NCBI GenBank assembly: GCA_050943735.1
Contig: JBMNPT010000008.1
Location: 50,855-114,854 of the forward strand
DNA from: JBMNPT01 sp050943735
Lineage (GTDB): Bacteria > Bacillota > Clostridia > Oscillospirales > RGIG577
Direction: 5' to 3'
DNA: 64,000 nucleotides
The position numbers and the translations under genes were made by a program. Each line of letters opens with the position of its first letter. Positions within the stretch are counted from its first letter, which is position 1. Positions 1-6,401 of the stretch are shown in pieces. Below the pieces are notes generated by a model. It ran no database searches, was not told the DNA's origin, and saw nothing but the letters and a program-made list of their open reading frames with translations.

Positions 1-1673
1 ATGGGCAGAATCCGTACCTGTTCCGGACACATCCAGCAGGGCAGAGCGCCGGCGTATTTTTCGATCAGCAGAGCCAGGGTACGTTCGTAGCAGCCCATGC
101 TGGTACGGTGGATGATATAGGGATTGACCTTCTTGCCATCCCGGTCCACATATTCCATGCCAAACTTTTTGGCCAGCAGCAGGTCGATCTGAATGGTTAC
201 AAGAGTATCTTCCTTGCCGAACACATTCTTGCACTGGATGTCCAGCTTGGGACCATAGAAAGCCGCCTCATCAATGCCCACAGTGTAGTCCACACCCAGA
301 TGATCCAGAATGCGGCCCATGATGCTTTGAGCTTCATCCCATTGCTCGGGAGTGCCCTCGTACTTGTTTTCCGGATTGGCCGGATCCCACTGAGAGAACC
401 GGAAGGTGCAGTCTTCCAACAGGCCCAGGGTACCAAGGCAATATTTGGCAAGATCCAGACAGCCCTTAAATTCCTCTTCCAGCTGGTCGGGACGGATAAT
501 CAGATGACCCTCGGAAATGGTGAACTGCCGCACCCGGATCAGGCCGTGCATTTCGCCGGAGGCCTCGTTGCGGAACAGCGTGGAGGTCTCGCCCAGACGC
601 ATGGGCAGATCCCGGTAGGAGCGGCCCCGATTGAGGAATACCTGATACTGGAAGGGACAGGTCATGGGGCGCAGCGCAAAGCACTCCTTGGTCTCATCAT
701 GAGGATCGCCAATGATGAACATGCCGTCCAGATAGTGATCCCAGTGGCCGGAAATTTTATAGAGATCGCTCTTGGCCATCAGAGGAGTCTTGGTGAGTTG
801 ATAGCCGCGCTTCTGTTCCTCGTCCTCAATCCAGCGCTGCAGCAGCTGAATCACCCGCGCGCCCTTGGGCAGCAGGATGGGCAGGCCCTGACCTACGCAG
901 TCCACCGTAGTGAAGTACTCCAGCTCCCGGCCCAGTCGGTTGTGATCCCGCTTTTTGGCCTCCTCCAACTTGGTCAGATGCTCTTCCAGCATAGCCGCCT
1001 TGGGGAAGGAAACGCCGTAGATCCGGCGCAGCATTTTGTTTTTCTCGCTGCCCCGCCAGTAGGCACCGGTGACGCTGAGCAGCTTGATGGCCTTGATGCC
1101 GGAGATGTCCTGCAGATGAGGACCGGCGCACAGGTCGGTAAACTCATCACCCTGTTTGTAGAAGGAGATCACAGCGTCCTCGGGCAGGTCACGGATCAGC
1201 TCTTCCTTGTAGGGCTCGTCCTGCTCTTTGGCCCAGGCCAGCGCCTCTTCCCGAGACAGTTCAAACCGGGTGAGAGCCAGCTTTTCCTTGACGATCTTCT
1301 TCATCTCGTCCTCAATGCGGGAAAGCTCCTCCGGGGTCCACTGCTCCTCGGTGTCAAAATCATAGTAAAATCCATTGTCGGTGGAAGGGCCAATGGCCAG
1401 CTTCACCTGAGGGTACAACCGCTTGACCGCCTGGGCCAGCACATGAGAAGTGGTGTGCCAGAAGGTCTTTTTGCCCTCCATATCATCAAAGGTCAGCACT
1501 TTGAAGTCACAATCAGTGGTGAGCGGAGTGTTCAAGTCCATGGTAGTGCCATTGATCTGCACCGCCATGGCGGCCCGATACAGCCCCATGCTGATGTCCT
1601 TGGTCACCTGCGCTGCGGACACACCGCTTTCGTACTCTTTTTCGCTTCCGTCTGCCAGTTTGATCTTGATCAT
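1..1673 (-). CDS. thrS: Threonyl-tRNA synthetase (3' end outside window)
   Basis: Cytosolic class II synthetase that charges tRNA-Thr. From ATG at 1673 the protein opens MIKIKLADGSEKEY, a TGS domain of about 60 residues. The editing (SAD) domain follows, with HTTSHVLAQA near residue 75. The catalytic core shows RPMTCP, whose Cys is the family zinc ligand, and a motif 2 region with FRNEASGEMHGLIRVR. The frame stays open to base 1 (about 557 codons), while the family is usually near 640, so most of the C-terminal anticodon-binding domain is off the window. The start has AAAGGAG at 1682-1688. It is transcribed alone from a consensus promoter and has a hairpin-rich leader that is not a T-box. Identification is secure. 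Confidence 0.97.
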   Translation of the reverse strand, partial: MIKIKLADGSEKEYESGVSAAQVTKDISMGLYRAAMAVQINGTTMDLNTPLTTDCDFKVLTFDDMEGKKTFWHTTSHVLAQAVKRLYPQVKLAIGPSTDNGFYYDFDTEEQWTPEELSRIEDEMKKIVKEKLALTRFELSREEALAWAKEQDEPYKEELIRDLPEDAVISFYKQGDEFTDLCAGPHLQDISGIKAIKLLSVTGAYWRGSEKNKMLRRIYGVSFPKAAMLEEHLTKLEEAKKRDHNRLGRELEYFTTVDCVGQGLPILLPKGARVIQLLQRWIEDEEQKRGYQLTKTPLMAKSDLYKISGHWDHYLDGMFIIGDPHDETKECFALRPMTCPFQYQVFLNRGRSYRDLPMRLGETSTLFRNEASGEMHGLIRVRQFTISEGHLIIRPDQLEEEFKGCLDLAKYCLGTLGLLEDCTFRFSQWDPANPENKYEGTPEQWDEAQSIMGRILDHLGVDYTVGIDEAAFYGPKLDIQCKNVFGKEDTLVTIQIDLLLAKKFGMEYVDRDGKKVNPYIIHRTSMGCYERTLALLIEKYAGALPCWMCPEQVRILP

Positions 1674-1768
1674 TTTTTCTTCTCCTTTCGACGCGGCACT
1701 ACGAACGCCGCCGCCATTGCATCCGCGACTCTGCCGCGGACAGACGCCCTTTTGCGTCTGTATGTTCT
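1674..1768 (-). promoter_or_regulatory. Structured thrS leader with anticodon-like arm
   Basis: About 90 nt of untranslated leader. In transcript order it holds three hairpins: CAGACGC/GCGTCTG (1741-1760), TCCGCG/CGCGGA (1722-1740), and a 6-bp stem with a 7-nt loop UUCGUAG (1693-1711). The last ends 4 nt before the AAAGGAG ribosome site. Its loop fits the anticodon-loop pattern Y-U-NNN-R with CGU, a threonine anticodon. No T-box motif is present. Operator-like translational autocontrol is an inference from this shape. Confidence 0.6.
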
Positions 1769-1797
1769 ATTATAGGAGTGTCAAATTGGAATGTCAA
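1769..1797 (-). promoter_or_regulatory. thrS promoter
   Basis: Perfect housekeeping promoter on the minus strand: TTGACA (1792-1797), 17-bp spacer, TATAAT (1769-1774). Transcription should start near 1762, at the foot of the first leader hairpin. Confidence 0.9.
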
Positions 1798-1825
1798 CCG
1801 CCAGAAGCCGCCAGTTAGGCCAAAT

Positions 1826-1860
1826 AAAAGACGGGGAAGAAAGCTCTTCCCCGTCTTTTT
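1826..1860. terminator. Terminator of the iclR-kdgK operon
   Basis: GACGGGGAAGA / TCTTCCCCGTC hairpin with short loop, flanked by an A-run and a T-run, so it can work in both directions. On the minus strand it follows the kdgK stop by about 12 nt. Confidence 0.9.
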
Positions 1861-1871
1861 GCACTGTTTTG

Positions 1872-2819
1872 TCAGCGATAAATCGCTTCGATGTGATTGA
1901 GTACCCGATCCAGTTCTCTTCTGGGACGATATCCTTCCATGTCACCCCGCACACTGATGGCAAAAGCGCCCATGATATTGCCCATTTTTCCGCACAGCTC
2001 CAGGGATTTGCCCTCCAGGAAACCGCACAGAAAACCTGCGTCAAAAGCGTCGCCGGCGCCCACCGGGTCCACCTTTTTGGCGGGATGGGGATCGGACATG
2101 ATCTGATCACCCCGGTCAGCCACCACAGCACCCTTGCTGCCCAGCTTGATGGCCATGGAACGGGCGCCGAATTCCCGCAGCTGCCCGATGATGGTGTCCA
2201 CATCCCGGGTGCCCAGCAGAATTTCCGCCTCGTCCAGTCCCATCAGCACAATGTCCGACTTTTTCAGGATGGGTAGCAGGGTTTCCTTGGCCTTTTCCCG
2301 ACTCCACAGCCGCAGACGGATGTTGGGGTCAAAGCTGACCAGCACGCCGTCCTTTTTGGCCACATCCACAATGTGCATGGTGGCCCGGGCACAGTCATCA
2401 CTGAGCGCGGGGGTAATGCCCGTCACATGGACCACCCGGGCATCACGGATGTAATCCTCATCGATGTCCTCCGGCACCAGCGTGCTGGCGGCACTGCCTT
2501 TCCGGTAGTACATGACGGTGGTTTCCTCACCCTCATTGATCTGCTTGAACATCACACCGGTGGGATGGGTGGGGTCCATCACCACGCGGCTGGTATCCAC
2601 GCCTTCCCCGCTGATTTCCTTGATGATGTACTCACCAAATACGTCGTCTCCCACCTTGCTGATCCAGCCGGTGGAATGCCCCAGCTTTTTCAGTCCGGTG
2701 GCAAAGTTGCTCTCCGCACCCGCATACCGCTTGCGGAATTCACTGACATACTTGAGAGACCCGCTGTCTCTGGGAACAAACAACACCATAGCTTCACCTA
2801 AGGTCACTACTTCCGGCAT
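1872..2819 (-). CDS. kdgK: PfkB-family sugar kinase, probably 2-keto-3-deoxygluconate kinase
   Basis: Ribokinase/PfkB-fold kinase of 315 residues, most like KDG kinases that make KDPG from 2-keto-3-deoxygluconate and ATP in the cytosol. Visible signatures are the N-terminal VTLGEAMVLFVP, the glycine-rich lid region RYAGAESNFATGLKKLG, and the C-terminal anion-hole/catalytic motif DPVGAGDAFDAGFLCG. The start at 2819 is preferred over an ATG at 2825 because GGAG (2828-2831) lies 8 nt from the former and only 2 nt from the latter. It sits 18 nt behind an IclR regulator, as expected for a KdgR-kdgK pair. Substrate is inferred; a different sugar-acid kinase is possible. Confidence 0.85.
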   Translation of the reverse strand: MPEVVTLGEAMVLFVPRDSGSLKYVSEFRKRYAGAESNFATGLKKLGHSTGWISKVGDDVFGEYIIKEISGEGVDTSRVVMDPTHPTGVMFKQINEGEETTVMYYRKGSAASTLVPEDIDEDYIRDARVVHVTGITPALSDDCARATMHIVDVAKKDGVLVSFDPNIRLRLWSREKAKETLLPILKKSDIVLMGLDEAEILLGTRDVDTIIGQLREFGARSMAIKLGSKGAVVADRGDQIMSDPHPAKKVDPVGAGDAFDAGFLCGFLEGKSLELCGKMGNIMGAFAISVRGDMEGYRPRRELDRVLNHIEAIYR

Positions 2820-2837
2820 GATCATCTCTCCTTTGTT

Positions 2838-3593
2838 TCAAATATTCAAATGAATGATATATCTGCTGGCCTGTTTTGCGGCGTCCGCAAGCAGACGCCG
2901 AATCAGCCGCATTTTCTCCTCGTTCCAGCGGAACACCGGCACCGTCACACTGAGAGCGGCCACTGCCCGGCCCTCTGTTTCCACCGGCACCGCCACGCAG
3001 CACACATCCCGGTCGGATTCCTCCCGTTCATAGGCAAACCCGCTGCGCCGCACCTCCCGGCACTCCTCCAGCAGCCGGTCCACACTGGTGATGGTGTGGG
3101 GCGTCAATGGCTCTAATCCCTGGGGATAAAGAGCCTCCAGCTCTGCCTGATCAGTGTCCCGCAGCAGCGCCTTGCCGATGGCGGTGCCATAGGCGGGAAT
3201 CCGCCGCCCGATGGTGGACACCATTCGTACCGGATTGGGGGAATCCACCTTGGCCAGATAGAGCACACTGCCGCCCTCTAGCACCCCCAGATGGCAGGTT
3301 TCCCCGCAGGCTTCCACCACTTCCCGCATCAGTGACACCACATTTTCATAGGCGTCGCTGCCGCTGGTGTAACGGCTGCCTGCTTCGAATAGCCCCACTC
3401 CTGCGTGATATCGCTGGGTATCGGGTTGAAAAGCCAGATATTTGTGATCCCGCAAGGTGTGTAGAATGGGGGTAAGTGTGCTGGCTGGAATGTCCAGTTC
3501 ATGGGAAATCTGGCTGAGGGTGTATCCCTGCCGGCAGCGGGAAACCAGCTCCAACACCTGAATCACCCGCCAAGTGGGTTTATGGTCCGCCAT
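2838..3593 (-). CDS. IclR-family transcriptional regulator (KdgR-like)
   Basis: DNA-binding repressor/activator of 251 residues. The N-terminal winged helix-turn-helix covers about residues 8-70 (RVIQVLELVSRCRQGYTLSQ, then HELDIPASTLTPILHTL) and the C-terminal IclR effector domain the rest (GTAIGKALL, then the Cys-containing DVCCVAVPV). An upstream in-frame ATG at 3626 has no ribosome site; ATG 3593 follows AAAGG by about 9 nt. First gene of a two-gene operon with a KDG kinase, so KDG or a related sugar acid is the likely effector. A palindrome at the transcription start suggests autoregulation. Confidence 0.88.
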   Translation of the reverse strand: MADHKPTWRVIQVLELVSRCRQGYTLSQISHELDIPASTLTPILHTLRDHKYLAFQPDTQRYHAGVGLFEAGSRYTSGSDAYENVVSLMREVVEACGETCHLGVLEGGSVLYLAKVDSPNPVRMVSTIGRRIPAYGTAIGKALLRDTDQAELEALYPQGLEPLTPHTITSVDRLLEECREVRRSGFAYEREESDRDVCCVAVPVETEGRAVAALSVTVPVFRWNEEKMRLIRRLLADAAKQASRYIIHLNI

Positions 3594-3624
3594 TTCCTCG
3601 CCGCCTTTCGTATATGCGAATAGC

Positions 3625-3671
3625 ATTCATAATTACGAATTGATTGTACCACAGTCTTTCTCCCCTGTCAA
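3625..3671 (-). promoter_or_regulatory. iclR-kdgK promoter and putative operator
   Basis: TTGACA (3666-3671), 17-bp spacer, TACAAT (3643-3648) on the minus strand. Immediately downstream lies the near-perfect 16-bp palindrome ATTCATAATTACGAAT (3625-3640), covering the expected start of transcription, a good position for IclR autorepression. Confidence 0.85.
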
Positions 3672-3688
3672 TGCGGGAAGATACAAAA

Positions 3689-3717
3689 ATCCCGCAGACC
3701 AGTAAGGTCCGCGGGAT
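3689..3717 (-). terminator. rex terminator
   Basis: ATCCCGCAGACC / GGTCCGCGGGAT hairpin followed on the minus strand by TTTTTG; begins 4 nt after the rex stop codon. Confidence 0.88.
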
Positions 3718-3721
3718 GCTG

Positions 3722-4348
3722 TTACGGCTCGTTGGACATCCCGTAACACAGGGTCATCAGGCTGTCGCTCAAATGCACATTTTCAAAACACACGCCATCC
3801 CGCTGGATATCCATATTGGAAAAGTTCCAAAAACCGGTGACGCCCAGACCAATCAGCTCATCCACAATGGCGATGGTCTCTCCCTTGGGTACAGTGAGGA
3901 TGGCCATATCCACCCGGGTTTCCTGCACCAGCTGGGGAATTTCACTCACATGCCGCACCGGTACCCCATTGATGGTCCGGCCGATCACTGCGTCGCTCAC
4001 ATCAAAAATGCCCACCAGCTGAAAACCCCGGCGTTTGAAATTGATGTGATTGCTCAGCGCGCGGCCCAGATTGCCGGCGCCCACCAAAATGGCGTTTTTG
4101 ATGCGGTCCAGCCCCAAAATGCTGCCGATTTCATTGTACAAAATCTCCACATTGTAGCCGTACCCCTGCTGGCCAAACCCGCCGAAGCAATTGAAATCCT
4201 GGCGGATCTGAGAGGCAGTGAGTCCCATTTTTTCGCTCAGGTCCTTGGACGACACCTTGGTGATGTCATTGGCCAGCAATTCGCCCAAATAGCGATGATA
4301 CCGCGGCAGCCGGCGGACAACGGCCATGGAGACTCTGTCTTTGCTCAT
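3722..4348 (-). CDS. rex: Redox-sensing transcriptional repressor Rex
   Basis: Cytosolic NADH/NAD+ sensor that represses fermentation and respiration genes when NADH is low. Length 208 is normal for the family. The N-terminal winged helix (about 1-80) has LPRYHRYLGELL and LTASQIRQDFNCFG. The Rossmann domain has ILVGAGNLGRALSNH and FDVSDAVIGR, and the C-terminal swapped helix contains FENVHLSDSL. Start ATG 4348 follows a GAAAGGG site. It is monocistronic, with its own consensus promoter 130 bp upstream and a terminator. DnaA boxes lie just upstream of that promoter. Likely targets in this window are the alcohol dehydrogenases, but no canonical Rex site was found. Confidence 0.96.
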   Translation of the reverse strand: MSKDRVSMAVVRRLPRYHRYLGELLANDITKVSSKDLSEKMGLTASQIRQDFNCFGGFGQQGYGYNVEILYNEIGSILGLDRIKNAILVGAGNLGRALSNHINFKRRGFQLVGIFDVSDAVIGRTINGVPVRHVSEIPQLVQETRVDMAILTVPKGETIAIVDELIGLGVTGFWNFSNMDIQRDGVCFENVHLSDSLMTLCYGMSNEP

Positions 4349-4480
4349 ACTGATTCACCCTTTCTAAACGGTCCTGTAGACCGGCAATTGGCCGGAAGGT
4401 TACTCCGCCGGCTATGTTGGCAGCCATGAGGGACCCTTCTTTACAAAGTGCCCCAATTCGCTGTGGTTGGTTCTGCTTTT

Positions 4481-4509
4481 ATTGTATAAAACTTCTAGCA
4501 CTTTGTCAA
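4481..4509 (-). promoter_or_regulatory. rex promoter
   Basis: TTGACA (4504-4509), 17-bp spacer, TACAAT (4481-4486). The leader to the rex start is about 125 nt and contains a CCGGC-CAATT-GCCGG hairpin at 4381-4395. Confidence 0.85.
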
Positions 4510-4589
4510 TCCTGTAACGATGTCTTTGCACCCATCTGGTTGCCAGCTTTCATGCACAATCTTTGGTATGTTTGCAGAGTTTCCACCGG

Positions 4590-4686
4590 GTATCCACAGT
4601 ATCCACAATGTTATCCACAGATAAAACCGCCAAACTACGCCTTTTGTTCACACTTTGTTGACATTTAGCGTCACAGTTCATCCACA
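4590..4686 (+). promoter_or_regulatory. Cluster of DnaA boxes between tsaD and rex
   Basis: Four 9-mers in one orientation: GTATCCACA (4590-4598), GTATCCACA (4599-4607), the exact consensus TTATCCACA (4611-4619), and TCATCCACA (4678-4686). The first two are abutting direct repeats and the third follows after 3 bp. They lie in the 370-bp gap between the tsaD stop and the rex promoter, which holds no recognisable gene. Possible roles are DnaA regulation of rex, a titration site, or a secondary origin-like element; dnaA itself is not here. Confidence 0.7.
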
Positions 4687-4718
4687 GAAGCCACAGGGCA
4701 CCGCCGTTTTGGGGCCGT

Positions 4719-5729
4719 TTAGCAGAAATCAATATGTAGTTGTGCCCGTCCATTGAGAGCACTATTTGCAACATGGCCCGCCAAAAATTCGTAATAAGCC
4801 TGGGCTCCGATCATAGCCGCATTGTCTCCGCACAGATGCAGCGGCGGAATACACAGGGTAAAACCCTCCTCTTTGGCGGCCTGCTGGGCCTTTTCCCGCA
4901 AAATGCTGTTGGCGCCCACGCCCCCTGCAATGCACACTGTCCGGGCTCCTGTTTCCCGGGCCGCCCGAGCCAGTTTATCACACAGCACACCGGCCACCGC
5001 CTCGTTGAAGGAGGCCGCCACATCGGCCCGATTCACCGGCAGACCCTTTTGCTCCTGGTTGTGTACATAATTGATGACCGCCGTCTTCACCCCGCTGAAG
5101 GAAAAATCATAGGGTGCGTCCTTGAACTGCACCCGGGGGAAGGCAATGGCATCCCGATTGCCCTGCCGGGCCAGCCGGTCGATCTGCACCCCACCGGGAT
5201 AACTGAGTCCCAGCACCCGGGCTGCCTTGTCAAAGGCCTCTCCCGCGGCGTCATCCCGGGTACGGCCCAAAATCTCAAAGGATGTGTAGTCTTTGACCCA
5301 CACAATGTGGCTGTGTCCCCCCGAAGCCACCAGACACAAAAAAGGCGGAGTCAGCTGGGGGTACTCCAAATAGTTGGCGGCGATGTGTCCCCGGATGTGA
5401 TGCACCGGAATGAGGGGTTTGCCGGTAGCTGCCGCCAGTCCCTTTGCAAAATTCACCCCCACCAGCAGCGCGCCGATGAGCCCCGGCGCAAAGGTGACTG
5501 CAATGGCATCCATATCCCGCAGGATCAGCCCAGCCTCCTCAATGGCCTGCTGCGCCACCTGGCTGATGCACTCACTGTGCTTGCGGCTGGCGATTTCAGG
5601 CACCACCCCTCCATACAGCTTGTGTATTTCAATCTGGCTGGCCACCACATTGGAGAGGATGCGCCGACCATCCTCCACCACCGCGCAGGCGGTTTCATCA
5701 CAGGAACTCTCAATTGCCAATATCCTCAT
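4719..5729 (-). CDS. tsaD: tRNA N6-adenosine threonylcarbamoyltransferase
   Basis: TsaD/Kae1/Gcp transfers the threonylcarbamoyl group to A37 of ANN-decoding tRNAs, in the TsaBDE complex in the cytosol. Length 336 is typical. The ASKHA-fold protein starts MRILAIESSCDETACAVV. Metal ligands are the HIRGH motif in PVHHIRGHIAANYLE, with GGHSHIVWV and the C-terminal GGVGANSILREKA and CGDNAAMIGAQAYYE supporting it. Last gene of the polA-rimI-orf-tsaD operon, 12 nt after the small membrane ORF. tsaB and tsaE are not in the window. Very secure. Confidence 0.97.
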   Translation of the reverse strand: MRILAIESSCDETACAVVEDGRRILSNVVASQIEIHKLYGGVVPEIASRKHSECISQVAQQAIEEAGLILRDMDAIAVTFAPGLIGALLVGVNFAKGLAAATGKPLIPVHHIRGHIAANYLEYPQLTPPFLCLVASGGHSHIVWVKDYTSFEILGRTRDDAAGEAFDKAARVLGLSYPGGVQIDRLARQGNRDAIAFPRVQFKDAPYDFSFSGVKTAVINYVHNQEQKGLPVNRADVAASFNEAVAGVLCDKLARAARETGARTVCIAGGVGANSILREKAQQAAKEEGFTLCIPPLHLCGDNAAMIGAQAYYEFLAGHVANSALNGRAQLHIDFC

Positions 5730-5741
5730 CGTTCTTCCTCC

Positions 5742-5951
5742 TCAGTTGAGCACCATCACGCCCATCATACAGCAGCAGATCCCCATGGAGATCCACACCA
5801 CTTCCCGCTGCTGCTCCTTCATCTCCTGTTCCAGCGGTTCTCCCGCTTTGAGCCGCCGGCTCAATTCCGCATACCGTTTGCGCGCGCGAAAATACAGAAA
5901 CAAAAGCCCACCGCCCAAAATCCAGCAGGCCCAGTTCAACAGAGTTTCCAT
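5742..5951 (-). CDS. Small membrane protein of unknown function
   Basis: A 69-residue protein with two hydrophobic segments (about 5-23, NWACWILGGGLLFLYF; and about 50-68, VVWISMGICCCMMGVMVL), separated by a charged amphipathic stretch rich in Arg, Glu and Lys. Start ATG 5951 overlaps the rimI stop by one base (TGATG) and has GGAG 7 nt upstream, so translation is probably coupled. It lies 12 nt before tsaD in the polA operon. I do not recognise a family; three consecutive Cys in the second helix are notable. Confidence 0.75.
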   Translation of the reverse strand: METLLNWACWILGGGLLFLYFRARKRYAELSRRLKAGEPLEQEMKEQQREVVWISMGICCCMMGVMVLN

Positions 5952-6397
5952 CAGCCCACTCCCTTCTTCCACCAGCTCATCAAAACAGCGTCTTCCACCG
6001 GCTGCCGATAATACTTTTTGCGCCGGCCTTCCTCTATAAATCCCATCTCTTCATACAGCCTCCGGGCAGGCTGGTTGCTCTCCCGCACCTCCAGCATGAG
6101 CCGCTCCACACCGCGTCCGGCACACTGCTCCAGCATGGCCTGCACCAACCGGCGGGCGATGCCCTGCCGGCGGGCCTGCGGGGCCACCGCCACCTGCATC
6201 ACATCCGCCTCGGGCCCCATCAGCCGGATGCCCATATACCCCAGCACCTGGTCGCCTTCTATGGCTGTCAGCCAGCAGGCGTCGGGGTTTTCCAGTTCCT
6301 CTTCCAGCTGCGCCCGGCTCCATGGATCGGAAAAGCACTGCTGTTCCAGACGGCTAACCGCATCCACGTCTTCCGGCTGCATATTTCGTATTTCCAT
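5951..6397 (-). CDS. rimI: Ribosomal-protein-alanine/tRNA-operon GNAT acetyltransferase RimI
   Basis: GNAT-fold N-acetyltransferase of 148 residues, the usual RimI size; in Bacteria RimI acetylates the N-terminus of ribosomal protein S18. The acetyl-CoA loop is QARRQGIARRL in strand-4 context VMQVAVAPQARRQGIARRL, and the C-terminal signature is NQPARRLYEEMGF. A longer frame reaches 6475, but ATG 6397 has an AAGGGG site and begins MEIRNMQPEDVD, the conserved start. It starts 4 nt after the polA stop and its stop overlaps the next ORF. Proximity to tsaD is common in Firmicutes. Confidence 0.92.
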   Translation of the reverse strand: MEIRNMQPEDVDAVSRLEQQCFSDPWSRAQLEEELENPDACWLTAIEGDQVLGYMGIRLMGPEADVMQVAVAPQARRQGIARRLVQAMLEQCAGRGVERLMLEVRESNQPARRLYEEMGFIEEGRRKKYYRQPVEDAVLMSWWKKGVG

Positions 6398-6401
6398 ATC
6401 C

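Noticed and set aside
1674..1768. T-box riboswitch before thrS
   Set aside because: The leader is only about 90 nt and has no T-box sequence or terminator; contrast with the clear T-box at 33115-33370.
108..1775. Long plus-strand open frame opposite thrS
   Set aside because: It mirrors the thrS coding frame on the other strand, has no ribosome site and no recognisable protein family; the synthetase reading is certain.
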